From Hoylesella timonensis S9-PR14 (lineage in GTDB: Bacteria > Bacteroidota > Bacteroidia > Bacteroidales > Bacteroidaceae), in contig NZ_JRPQ01000141.1 in the NCBI RefSeq assembly GCF_000762405.1, positions 57,779-121,778 of the forward strand: a stretch of 64,000 nt of DNA, in the 5' to 3' direction. Numbering within the stretch: the first letter of the stretch is position 1; every line of letters starts with the position of its first letter. Made by a program: the position numbers and the translations under genes. The notes beneath the pieces are model-generated. The model saw only the letters and a program-made list of their open reading frames with translations. It ran no database searches and was not told the DNA's origin. Positions 37,180-46,532 of this stretch are shown in pieces.

Positions 37180-39156
37180 ATGATAGACAGAGTTACGGTT
37201 GAACGAATTAAGGATGCTGCAAATATTGTAGATGTTGTTGGCGAATTTGTCACTCTCCGCAAGAGTGGAGCCAACTACAAAGGTTTATGCCCATTCCATA
37301 ACGAAAAGACACCTTCGTTTTTCGTATCGCCAGCTCGTGGCACCTGTCACTGTTTTGGTTGTGGAAAAGGAGGAAATTCTGTTAGTTTCATCATGGAACA
37401 CGAACAGATGACCTACCCCGAAGCCTTGCGGTGGTTAGCTCGCAAATATCATATCGAGATACAAGAACGTGAAATGAGCGATGAAGAGCGTCGAGAACAA
37501 AGCGAACGCGAATCCATGTTCATTGTCAACGAATGGGCTGCCAGCTATTTCAGTGACTTGTTGCATCATCATCCTGACGGTCAAGCCATCGGAATGCAAT
37601 ATTTTAGAAATCGTGGTTTCAGAGACGACATCATTCAAAAGTTTCAGTTGGGTTACGACCTACCCAACCGACTTGCTTTGGCGCAAAATGCTCTTGGCAA
37701 GGGATATCAAAAGGAATTCTTGATAAAGACTGGAATTTGTTACCAAAACGACCGTGGTGACCTTATCGACAGGTACGCTGGTCGGGTTATCTTTCCTTGG
37801 ATAGGGCTCAATGGAAAAGTGGTAGGTTTTGGCGGTCGTGTACTTGATGCACGCACCAAAGGGGTGAACCAGAAATATGTCAACTCTCCAGCTTCAGAGA
37901 TTTACCAGAAAGACCGTGAACTGTACGGAATCTATCAAGCCAAAAAAGCCATTGCCAAAGAAGATTGGGTGTACATGGTAGAGGGATATACCGATGTTAT
38001 CTCCATGCACCAATGCGGCATTGAGAACGTGGTAGCCAACTCAGGAACAGCACTCAGCCTGCATCAAATACACATTTTGCATCGCTTCACATCGAACATC
38101 ACCCTGCTCTACGATGGTGATGCCGCAGGAATCCATGCCGCCTTTCGAGGAATGGACATGCTGCTAAGCGAAGGAATGAACATCAAAATACTGTTGCTGC
38201 CCGACGGAGAAGACCCTGATGGCTTTGCACGGAAACATACAGCAGAAGACTTGAAGACTTATATCGAACAACACCAAACAGACTTTATACAGTTTAAGAC
38301 CGATTTATTGGTGAAAAATGAGACCGACCCCTACAAGCGATCGGAAGGAATCAACTCTATTATAAAAAGCATTGCAGTGGTTCCCAATCAGGTTTTAAGA
38401 GATACCTATGCGCAAGACTGTGCCAGACGCATTGGTATGAAAGAAGAGACGCTGATTAATACCATGAACCGATACATCAGAAATTACAGGGAAGAAATGT
38501 CCAAAGAGGAAAGGCGACAAATAGAAGCACTCAATACTTCCAAACCAACGCCTCAACTACCAACGGCTCAACCCATGGAGCAAGCGTCACAAGTGGAAAA
38601 AATGTTGGTACAACTCATCATCAGAAAAGGCGAGCAATTGGTTTTGGAGCAAGTTGAAGATGAGAATCATCAACTCTTCGACCTAACGGTTGCCCAATTC
38701 ATTGACTACTCCCTGCGGGAAGATAATTTGCATTTTGACCATGAAATTTCAAATCGAATATTGACCGAAGCTGTAGAACATAGCGGTGAGGAGGGTTTTG
38801 TTGCCGAGTCGTATTTCATTCATCATGAAGATATTGAAATCAGCAAACTGGCTACGGAGATGAGTACGGATCGCTATCAGCTGATAGCAGAGGAGAAACC
38901 CACATCTGATATGAAGTACATGGACGAGGCACAGTTGGCAACAGAAGCCCAAGAGGCACTACGCAACCATACGATACATCTGCTAATGGACTTCCGCATG
39001 GATTATGTGGAGCAGCACTTGAAAGATTTGATGCAACAGATTGGACAGGTCTCTAATGACCCGGAACGACTACAAGAATTAGTAGCAGAATACAAGGATA
39101 TGCAACAAATTCGTAATGCGCTGGCAAAGAAATTAGGTAGTCACATCATTGTGTAA
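37180..39156 (+). CDS. dnaG: DNA primase
   Basis: Makes RNA primers for replication. The CHC2 zinc finger uses C37, H40, C58 and C61 (CPFHNEKTPSF... CFGCGKGGN). The TOPRIM domain (about residues 255-345) shows VYMVEGYTDVISMHQ and LLYDGDAAG. The C-terminal DnaB-binding part (about 440-658) is poorly conserved, as usual. 658 aa is a normal length. Monocistronic by position. Confidence 0.97.
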   Translation: MIDRVTVERIKDAANIVDVVGEFVTLRKSGANYKGLCPFHNEKTPSFFVSPARGTCHCFGCGKGGNSVSFIMEHEQMTYPEALRWLARKYHIEIQEREMSDEERREQSERESMFIVNEWAASYFSDLLHHHPDGQAIGMQYFRNRGFRDDIIQKFQLGYDLPNRLALAQNALGKGYQKEFLIKTGICYQNDRGDLIDRYAGRVIFPWIGLNGKVVGFGGRVLDARTKGVNQKYVNSPASEIYQKDRELYGIYQAKKAIAKEDWVYMVEGYTDVISMHQCGIENVVANSGTALSLHQIHILHRFTSNITLLYDGDAAGIHAAFRGMDMLLSEGMNIKILLLPDGEDPDGFARKHTAEDLKTYIEQHQTDFIQFKTDLLVKNETDPYKRSEGINSIIKSIAVVPNQVLRDTYAQDCARRIGMKEETLINTMNRYIRNYREEMSKEERRQIEALNTSKPTPQLPTAQPMEQASQVEKMLVQLIIRKGEQLVLEQVEDENHQLFDLTVAQFIDYSLREDNLHFDHEISNRILTEAVEHSGEEGFVAESYFIHHEDIEISKLATEMSTDRYQLIAEEKPTSDMKYMDEAQLATEAQEALRNHTIHLLMDFRMDYVEQHLKDLMQQIGQVSNDPERLQELVAEYKDMQQIRNALAKKLGSHIIV

Positions 39157-39301
39157 GCGACGTATGTATTATAAGCAACCTTGTTGTGGGGCATCTTTCA
39201 ATTTGGGCAAAAGGATAAATACTCCAATGCCAATTTAGAAATATCACTAAAATAATGAACTTAAGACCTATCAATCTATTTTATCTTCAAATGAACAAAT
39301 C

Positions 39302-40726
39302 ATGATTTACGTTCATTGGATTATCCTTGCCATTTATATTGTCATCGTGTTGGGAACTATCATCACGATTTTATTAGACAATAGACAACCATCCAAAACA
39401 ATGGCATGGTTGTTAGTCTTGATATTTGTCCCCATTGTTGGCATTATTTTATATTTCTTCTTTGGTCAAAACACACGCAAAGAACGCTCCATGAGCCAGC
39501 GCAGCATGGATGAACTAACCAAACGTTCGATGTTGGAGTTTGTTGTTCAGAAAGATTTGAAACTTCCTACACACTACCAACCACTGATACAGCTCTTCAC
39601 AAATCAGAACACAGCCCTCCCTTTCAAAGACAATGAGGTGGATATCTTTGTCGAAGGAGCCGACTTTTTCTTGGCTTTGCTTAAAGCCATTGGGCAGGCA
39701 AAAGACCATATCCACATCGAATCCTATATCATTGAAGACGATGCATTGGCAAATCTCATTGCAGATGCACTGATAGACAAAGCCGCAGAGGGCGTGGAAG
39801 TGCGCATGATTTATGACTATGTGGGCTGCTGGAAAGTACCGTCACGATATTTTGAACGCCTTCGGGCTGGTGGAGTTGACGTTCGTTCGTTTATGCCTGT
39901 TCACTTTCCTGCTTTCACTGGGAAGGTAAACTATCGCAACCACCGTAAGTTAGCGGTGATTGACGGTAAGATAGGATTTATTGGAGGAATGAACATTGCG
40001 ATGCGATATGTGCGTGGCAGTAAATCTCAACCTTGGCGAGACACCCATCTTCGTATTCGAGGAGGTGCTGTTTATGGCATTCAGCGGGCTTTCTTGGTAG
40101 ACTGGTATTTTGTTAATCGCACCCTTATAAGTAGTCAGAAGTATTATCCCCCATTAGACACGTCTATCTCCAACAACTGTATCGCACAAGTAGTTACCAG
40201 CAGTCCTATCTCTCCTTGGCCCGAAATTATGCAAGGTTATGTACGCATTTTGCTACAAGCCCAACACTACGTGTATATGGAAACGCCTTATTTCTTGCCC
40301 ACGGAGCCAGTGCTTTTTGCCCTAAGGACAGCAGCTGTGGCTGGTGTTGACGTCCGGCTCATGCTTCCCAAGCACAGTGATGTAAAGATTGTGGAATGGG
40401 CGAGTAGGTCGTATATTTCCACTATGATAGAAGCAGGAGTAAAAGTGTACCTGTACACCGAAGGCTTCAACCACTCCAAGTTGTTAGTGGCAGATGACAA
40501 TTTGTGTACTTGTGGGTCGACAAACATCGATTTTCGTAGTTTCGAAAACAATCTTGAAGCAAATATTTTCTTTTATGATCAGTCATTAGCTTTACGCATG
40601 AAGGAGGTCTTTTTCAAGGATCAGGAGGCTTGCGTACTGATAGAAAAGCTGAGTGACCTTACCCATCGTCCCTTCATCAACCGCCTGTGGGAATCGATAG
40701 TACGCTTGTTGTCACCACTACTATAA
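39302..40726 (+). CDS. cls: Cardiolipin synthase
   Basis: Membrane phospholipase-D-fold enzyme that condenses phosphatidylglycerol to cardiolipin. Two N-terminal membrane segments (residues about 5-25 and 35-58) precede the two HKD motifs: NHRKLAVIDGKIGFIGG near residue 213 and NHSKLLVADDNLCTCGSTNID near residue 390. 474 aa is typical of ClsA-type enzymes. With psd and pssA this is the third phospholipid enzyme in the window. Confidence 0.94.
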   Translation: MIYVHWIILAIYIVIVLGTIITILLDNRQPSKTMAWLLVLIFVPIVGIILYFFFGQNTRKERSMSQRSMDELTKRSMLEFVVQKDLKLPTHYQPLIQLFTNQNTALPFKDNEVDIFVEGADFFLALLKAIGQAKDHIHIESYIIEDDALANLIADALIDKAAEGVEVRMIYDYVGCWKVPSRYFERLRAGGVDVRSFMPVHFPAFTGKVNYRNHRKLAVIDGKIGFIGGMNIAMRYVRGSKSQPWRDTHLRIRGGAVYGIQRAFLVDWYFVNRTLISSQKYYPPLDTSISNNCIAQVVTSSPISPWPEIMQGYVRILLQAQHYVYMETPYFLPTEPVLFALRTAAVAGVDVRLMLPKHSDVKIVEWASRSYISTMIEAGVKVYLYTEGFNHSKLLVADDNLCTCGSTNIDFRSFENNLEANIFFYDQSLALRMKEVFFKDQEACVLIEKLSDLTHRPFINRLWESIVRLLSPLL

Positions 40727-40739
40727 AGCAAAGGGCTTC

Positions 40740-40762
40740 ATGAGGTAGCCTCATCGTCTAAT
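40740..40762 (+). terminator. Probable cls terminator
   Basis: 6-bp stem ATGAGG/CCTCAT (40740-40745 with 40749-40754) followed shortly by a T-rich tract. It begins 13 nt past the cls stop. Confidence 0.5.
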
Positions 40763-41041
40763 TTTTTCTTTTAGACGGTTCAGTCTATCCGTTTTGTTTT
40801 TATATCAATGAAAGGCTATCTGACGTTTATAGCTGATAGTTTAATGATATTGACCCATTTACATCTTCTCTTCTTGTATATCACCTACTTCAGTTCGAGA
40901 TAAACCCCAACCTATTTTAACAAGTTAACCGTAATGTTCCTTGTTAGAGTCTTGTGCATGATAATACATCCCACTCTATCATGAATAGGATAAGATTTAG
41001 ATAAAAAATGTTGCTTAAAAAAGGTGTATGGCTCACTTCAT

Positions 41042-41695
41042 CTATTTTAAAGTTCTGCCTTTAGAGTCTATCTGAAAAAACTTTTCACCCTTTAAGACTA
41101 GGGCTTTACCATTCTTAAATCGACGATAGTTGGCGATACTATCATACTCCAAAGGAATAACCTCGTTTCCCTGCTTATCAATAAATCCCCACTTACCACC
41201 AACAACATACTCGTGCTCTGGGTCGTCTTGTGGTCTCACTGTCTTGCAGCCTACTGCCACAGCAGCCAATCCCTCATAGTATGGGAAGATAGCATCATAC
41301 TTCGGTTTGACAATAACCTGTCCTTTCATATTGGCAACGCCCATCTTCGTACCACTCTTATCTAAGATTCTAAAGAGTCCATCCTTTGGGTAGTCATTCC
41401 CATTATTAGCCATAAATACATTGAATAATTCTTTGCCCTTATTGTTGATAGCTACACAGCCGACATTCGGTTTAAAAACAAAGCCAATAGTACGGATTGT
41501 GTCGGTATAACACAGCAAGTATCGATTATAAGGCACAACGGTTTGCCCATCCTGATTAACGTATGCATATTGCTCATATCTTGCGGTCGTATCAACCTTT
41601 AAAACTAAATACATGTCTTTTACGTCTTTCGTTGACGAACAAGACAATACTAAACTGCATGACAGAGCGAGTATCAAAAGCTTTAAGTTATTCAT
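41042..41695 (-). CDS. WG-repeat lipoprotein
   Basis: Exported lipoprotein with signal peptide and lipobox VLSC (Cys19). The mature part contains degenerate WG-type repeats (MGVANMKGQVIVKPKYDAIFP and WGFIDKQGNEVIPLEYDSI, the last near residues 165-185), which build beta-rich, probably protein-binding surfaces. Function unknown. It stands alone, with about 300 bp and 575 bp of gene-free sequence on its two sides. Confidence 0.8.
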   Translation of the reverse strand: MNNLKLLILALSCSLVLSCSSTKDVKDMYLVLKVDTTARYEQYAYVNQDGQTVVPYNRYLLCYTDTIRTIGFVFKPNVGCVAINNKGKELFNVFMANNGNDYPKDGLFRILDKSGTKMGVANMKGQVIVKPKYDAIFPYYEGLAAVAVGCKTVRPQDDPEHEYVVGGKWGFIDKQGNEVIPLEYDSIANYRRFKNGKALVLKGEKFFQIDSKGRTLK

Positions 41696-42271
41696 ATTCT
41701 ATACATTTTACTTTATTTCCACAAAATATATCTCATTACATCTATTGCTATAGTCATGGCTCTCAACCGTTGTCCCATCATAAAGGTCTATTTGTTCACC
41801 TACTCACATGCTCCTTTTCTCCATTCGCAAGCGCCACAATAAAGAAATCCTTTCCGACCTTGTACTATCTTTAAGAGTATTTATATTAATGCTGGTAAAT
41901 GGTTATTTGGTTTATTCCAAATACAAAAATACAAATTATATCTATTCTGACAAAAGCTATATGAATCTTTAAATCAAGATATGTCGCAGCTCTTTCATTT
42001 ATGAAATCATGGTTCTTTTTATAAATACTGTTATGTTGCAGCGTACTAATGACACGGTGAAAGCTGTTCTTTTCTTAAAAAACGACCATGATTGTATGGA
42101 AGTTGGCTGTTGAAACTCACGTTTTATGATATATCAGATTCATCGTCTAACCATATTAAAATCAATAAAATAAGTACTCGTAAAAGTTGGTTAAATGAGT
42201 TGTTTCTTTTGTAATTTTATTGTAAAGAAACCAGCAATAAGCACAAACTGGCATGAAAAACTGGGACAGCC
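41696..42271. other. Gene-free stretch
   Basis: About 575 bp of A/T-rich DNA between two minus-strand genes. I find no convincing gene, RNA or repeat in it; a short plus-strand frame near its right end overlaps the SprT-like gene and has no family features. Confidence 0.5.
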
Positions 42272-42934
42272 CTACCCTGCGTGGCATGAATGGATGTCAA
42301 GCGGCTTTAACTTTCCTTCTATTTTTTCCCATTCAGCTCGTGATATTTTCCGTCCTCTCAACGTTCTTACAGCGGGAAAGTCAGAGAAATACGAATCGGA
42401 CGATGTGTACCAACAATATTTCTTGACCGCAGGTATTCGACTTAGACTTTGAACAAGTGTCCCAAAATAATGAGGATGCACTACAGATAAGTAACAACCA
42501 CGACTGTCTACCTCCGTAAAGAGTATTAGATACGACCGTTTCTTGTTTGTTTTGGTAGCAGAAATCATTGCTTTACGTTTAGAACTCACGTGTATCTCCC
42601 ACCCATATGTCTGATTCAGTTTGTGCATTATCTGACAGAAAACCTTGCCATGGGGTGACGTATCGCAAATTCCTTTGTAGGAGATATAATAATGTATCAT
42701 CTCGTGCAGAAGCACATTCTGATATTGTCGTTCTGTTTGGTCGTAATAGTTGCTGATTCTAATCACGTAATCACAGGTCGTGATGCCACGCCAAGTGAGC
42801 TTTCGCTTACACGACATACTCCCCAACTGCGTTCGAGATGAAGACACCTGCAAACGTGGTAGCGGTAATATATCTTCAAAATAAGAATGATTGAAGATGT
42901 GAAACCATTTCTCTAACCAAAGCTCATCTACCAT
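42272..42934 (-). CDS. SprT-like zinc metalloprotease domain protein
   Basis: SprT-like protein; eukaryotic relatives (Spartan) degrade DNA-protein crosslinks, the bacterial role is unclear. The zinc site HEMIHYYI (HExxH) lies near residue 76, with a downstream His in SPHGKVF. The core starts with FNHSYFEDILPLPRLQVS, typical of SprT-like domains. 220 aa, extended beyond the core. It follows the RecD-like helicase gene by 37 nt, so the two likely share a transcript, which would suit a DNA repair setting. Confidence 0.85.
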   Translation of the reverse strand: MVDELWLEKWFHIFNHSYFEDILPLPRLQVSSSRTQLGSMSCKRKLTWRGITTCDYVIRISNYYDQTERQYQNVLLHEMIHYYISYKGICDTSPHGKVFCQIMHKLNQTYGWEIHVSSKRKAMISATKTNKKRSYLILFTEVDSRGCYLSVVHPHYFGTLVQSLSRIPAVKKYCWYTSSDSYFSDFPAVRTLRGRKISRAEWEKIEGKLKPLDIHSCHAG

Positions 42935-42971
42935 TGTTACCTACAATTTATAAAAAACATCAACATATCTA

Positions 42972-44426
42972 TTAAACGTTGTTTTCAAAGGTTTGAGACT
43001 TTGGCCAATTCACCAAGTACAACTTTTCTGTAGCTCGTGTAAAGGCAGTGTACAGCCAATGCAAATAATCTGGCGACAACATCTCATCCGTCATATATCC
43101 TTGATCCACGTAAACATGAGCCCATTGTCCGCCTTGTGCTTTATGGCAGGTAATGGCATAAGCGTACTTAACTTGAACGGCATTAAGAAAAATATCTTCA
43201 CGAAGCTTCTTGACACGGTCTTGTTTTCGAGGAATATCCGCATAGTCTGCCAGCACTTCATTAAACAAACGTTCGTTTTGTTCACGTGACAAAGCAGGGG
43301 CTTCCGTATGCAAGCTATCCAAGATAATGGTTGCCTCAAGTTCATAGTCATTATAATCAGGAAACTGTAACCACACATCTGCAAATCGGAAGCCATACAA
43401 CTCACGAATATTACGCACTCGTTGCACCATGGCACGGTCTCCATTAGCCAAAAAGGTCATGCTTGTCGTGTCCTGTTCTTCATTGTTTGTTGGTAGCTTC
43501 ACCCAATGATAGTTATTACGCACAATCATCAACATGTCGCCTGTTGACAATTCTTCCTCACTCCCCAAGATGGTTTGGCGTATTCCTTGATTGTAAATGT
43601 GCGCCCGCTTGTTACTTCGTGTAATAACCATGGTCTCGTCAACGCCTACTTCCGAATAACTTGAGTTGAGCGTTTCGATGAGCTCGTTGCCGGGAACAAC
43701 CACAATATCAGCAAACGTATTGAAATGAATTTGGGGTAATTGTGTTAATTCATCTCGCATGATATGGGCTCTAATAAGCGTAGCGTTGTACAATATCCCA
43801 CTTTCTTCGCTTTGACGGAGCACATTATCTAAACGGCACTCGTACACTTTTAGTCCATATCCTTCCATAAAATCGGACGATAGCGCAGGCGATTGTTCTT
43901 CCCCAATGGGTGGTAATTGGGCAGCATCTCCCATTAAAATCATTCGACAATTGCGTCCGCTGTACACGAATTGCACCAAATCATCGAGCAAACAACCACT
44001 TCCAAACGAGGATTCCATTTGACCTTGGTTAGCAATCATCGAACTTTCGTCTACCATAAACAACGTATCACAGTACCGATTAAAATTGAGATTGAACACA
44101 CCACCATCACTGTCGAAAGATTTTTGTCTGTAGATTTGCCGATGAATGGTATAAGCAGGTTGACCACTATGAACAGAGAATACTTTGGCAGCACGCCCAG
44201 TAGGAGCCAACAGCATTACTCTTTGCTCTAATTTCACCATGGTTCGAGCGATAGCACTTGCTAAAGAAGTCTTTCCAGTACCAGCACTTCCACAAAAAAT
44301 CATTACCACACGTGGGTCTTCATCCATCATAAAATGAGCAAATTGCGTTAAAACATGTGTTTGTTCAGTGGTGGGCTGAAGTTCAAATTGTTGGATTATC
44401 TGGAAAATGAGTTCGTCTATAAGCAT
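42972..44426 (-). CDS. RecD-like ATP-dependent DNA helicase
   Basis: Superfamily 1B helicase. Walker A GSAGTGKTSLASAIA (near residues 46-60), Walker B MVDESSMI, VLRQSEESG, and the UvrD_C_2 end AYAITCHKAQGGQWAHVYVD plus YTAFTRATEKLYLVNW (about 425-470). At 484 aa it lacks the long N-terminal domain of RecD2 and so is a compact form. No recB or recC genes are near; it acts alone or with the SprT-like product that follows. Confidence 0.9.
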   Translation of the reverse strand: MLIDELIFQIIQQFELQPTTEQTHVLTQFAHFMMDEDPRVVMIFCGSAGTGKTSLASAIARTMVKLEQRVMLLAPTGRAAKVFSVHSGQPAYTIHRQIYRQKSFDSDGGVFNLNFNRYCDTLFMVDESSMIANQGQMESSFGSGCLLDDLVQFVYSGRNCRMILMGDAAQLPPIGEEQSPALSSDFMEGYGLKVYECRLDNVLRQSEESGILYNATLIRAHIMRDELTQLPQIHFNTFADIVVVPGNELIETLNSSYSEVGVDETMVITRSNKRAHIYNQGIRQTILGSEEELSTGDMLMIVRNNYHWVKLPTNNEEQDTTSMTFLANGDRAMVQRVRNIRELYGFRFADVWLQFPDYNDYELEATIILDSLHTEAPALSREQNERLFNEVLADYADIPRKQDRVKKLREDIFLNAVQVKYAYAITCHKAQGGQWAHVYVDQGYMTDEMLSPDYLHWLYTAFTRATEKLYLVNWPKSQTFENNV

Positions 44427-44612
44427 GATTTCGAACAGTGAAAATATGAGAATTTAACCGATTTATCTCTTTATTGGAAAGTATTTTGTACTTTTGCAAG
44501 GATGAACACCACATGTGATGTAAAAAAGATGCAGGCAATGTAACTTACAACTCACGCTGTTTGAATCGAGAGACATCGCAGCTTCTGCAAAGATACAATA
44601 AAAGGCTGACCT

Positions 44613-45095
44613 ATGAAAGTCAAAATTAAGCATAATTATATACTGACCTGCTGTGTAGGAGTCCTTGCTCTTATCTGTGTCTTGAGCATTTACAGTCCTA
44701 TTGCTTTCAGCAACCAACAGACTGAAAGAGAAACCAGCGTAAAGCACTATTTAGTGCAAATAAGACTGGCAGAAGAAAAGTACCGTGCGAAGACAGGCAG
44801 CTATACCGCTTCATTCGACTCTCTGATACAGTACGGATATTTGGCAGACTCACTACAATTTATTCCATTTACAAATCGTCAAAAGTTTGAATTGGAAACA
44901 TCAATGCAGCTCTCTCCATCAGGGAAACAAATACCACTGATGGAATGTAGAGCTAAATATACTGACTTTTTACAAGGTCTTAACAAGTCATTTGTTCAGG
45001 AACTAATAGAGAATGAACTTTCTGCTGGACGTTATCCAGGATTAAAGATAGGCGACCTTCAAACACCAAATAACAATGCAGGAAACTGGGAATAA
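44613..45095 (+). CDS. Single-pass membrane protein of unknown function
   Basis: Unrecognised 160-aa protein. Residues about 10-31 form a membrane anchor with a short basic N-terminus; the rest is exported-looking, with an alpha-helical stretch after the anchor (VKHYLVQIRLAEEKYRAKTGSY) reminiscent in layout of pilin-like pseudopilins, though no prepilin site is seen. It overlaps the DUF3822 gene by 20 nt, so it belongs to the operon that ends in rsmD. Role unknown. Confidence 0.72.
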   Translation: MKVKIKHNYILTCCVGVLALICVLSIYSPIAFSNQQTERETSVKHYLVQIRLAEEKYRAKTGSYTASFDSLIQYGYLADSLQFIPFTNRQKFELETSMQLSPSGKQIPLMECRAKYTDFLQGLNKSFVQELIENELSAGRYPGLKIGDLQTPNNNAGNWE

Positions 45096-45894
45096 CACAC
45101 TTATATCAAAAGCACGATTGGTTTTCAGAATCAGTCCACAATCGCTAAGTTTTTCAGTCGTTGACAATGCCGAAGAAAGTCAGTTGGCATTTGAGCCATA
45201 CGTCATTAAAAGTGGAATATCATTGGCAGCTAATTTGCGTGAAGCCTTCATTGAGAGTGACCTTCTTAATCGAGGTTATCAACGGGCACAAGTGATGATT
45301 GATGCGCCAGTGATGCTTGTTCCCACCGAAGAGTTTCGTCAAGAAGAGATGGAATGTATGTACCAACACACTTTTACAGGTCGTGAAGACGAGGCTGTGT
45401 TGCACGCTGTACTACCTAATCTCAATGCTGTAGCTGTCTTCTCCGTCAACAAAGACTTGAAAATGGTCATGACCGACCATTTCAATGATGTGAGATTTTT
45501 TCCCGTTTCACAACCCGTTTGGAGTTATCTTCACAAGCGTAGCTTCACAGGTTCGCATCAAAAACTTTATGTATACTTTCACGACAAGAAGGTCGACATC
45601 TTTTGCTTCAAGCAAAACAGATTTAAGTTTTCCAACACGTTCCATGTTCCGAATGCCAATGACTCTATCTATTTCATTTTATATACATGGAAAATATTAG
45701 CGTTGGACAGCGAGAAAGATGAGCTACACCTTGTTGGAGATATTCCCGAACGTGAAAGATTGAGCGAATCCTTACGACGATATCTACAAAAAGTGTATTA
45801 CGTGAACCCCGTTGCAGAATTTAATCGTACACCAATCACCATGATTAAAGGGATTTCATTTGACTTAATCACCCTATTTCTAAAAGGAAAATAA
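45076..45894 (+). CDS. DUF3822 family protein
   Basis: Cytoplasmic 272-aa protein of a Bacteroidetes family of unknown function. Seen: SPQSLSFSVVD near residues 17-27, APVMLVPTEEF in the middle, a KLYVYFHDKKVDIFCF strand pair, and a late LVGDIPERERL segment. The pattern resembles an actin/hexokinase-like fold, but that is only suggested. It overlaps the upstream membrane protein gene by 20 nt and the rsmD start by 1 nt (TAATG). Confidence 0.85.
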   Translation: MQETGNNTLISKARLVFRISPQSLSFSVVDNAEESQLAFEPYVIKSGISLAANLREAFIESDLLNRGYQRAQVMIDAPVMLVPTEEFRQEEMECMYQHTFTGREDEAVLHAVLPNLNAVAVFSVNKDLKMVMTDHFNDVRFFPVSQPVWSYLHKRSFTGSHQKLYVYFHDKKVDIFCFKQNRFKFSNTFHVPNANDSIYFILYTWKILALDSEKDELHLVGDIPERERLSESLRRYLQKVYYVNPVAEFNRTPITMIKGISFDLITLFLKGK

Positions 45895-46472
45895 TGCGTA
45901 TCATCACAGGAAAATATAAAGGAAGACACTTTGAGATTCCTCACACTTTCAAAGCTCGTCCAACCACAGACTTTGCTAAAGAAAGTATTTTTAACGTGCT
46001 AAATAGGTACATTGACTTAGAGGGAAAGACAGCACTTGACCTTTTTGCTGGTACTGGCAGCATCTCTTTGGAATTACTCTCTCGTGGTTGCGCACAAGTT
46101 GTGAGTGTAGAAGCAGACCGTGACCATGCGAAATTTATTCAGCAATGTATGGAGAAACTGGGTACACAGCAAGACGTTTTGATTAGAACCGACGTCTTTC
46201 GATTCATCAAGAGCTGTCATCAGACATTCGATTTCATTTTTGCGGACCCACCTTATGCACTGCCTGAGCTTAAAGAAATACCAAAACTTGTTTTACAACA
46301 TGGACTGTTAAAAGAAAATGGCGTCTTTGTTTTTGAACATGGGAAAAAGGACGAGTTTACCAATTTGCCAGAGTTTGTAGAACATCGTCATTATGGCAGT
46401 GTCAATTTTTCTATCTTTCAATGCGTACAAAACATTGAAGGAAAAGAAAATAATCATGAGATTCAACCATGA
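45894..46472 (+). CDS. rsmD: 16S rRNA (guanine(966)-N(2))-methyltransferase
   Basis: Methylates G966 of 16S rRNA. The N-terminal MRIITGKYKGR and RPTTDFAKESIFNVL blocks, SAM loop ALDLFAGTGSISLELLSRG (about residues 43-61) and catalytic DPPYALP (near residue 119) are all present. 192 aa. Its start overlaps the DUF3822 stop by one base, so translation is probably coupled. Confidence 0.95.
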   Translation: MRIITGKYKGRHFEIPHTFKARPTTDFAKESIFNVLNRYIDLEGKTALDLFAGTGSISLELLSRGCAQVVSVEADRDHAKFIQQCMEKLGTQQDVLIRTDVFRFIKSCHQTFDFIFADPPYALPELKEIPKLVLQHGLLKENGVFVFEHGKKDEFTNLPEFVEHRHYGSVNFSIFQCVQNIEGKENNHEIQP

Positions 46473-46532
46473 CAACCGCTCCATTCTCCCAGTATCATAA
46501 CCGTTGCCAATTACTTAAAGTACATTAATCTT

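Noticed and set aside
42195..42452. 85-codon plus-strand frame
   Set aside because: It lies mostly opposite the well-supported SprT-like gene and has no recognisable content.
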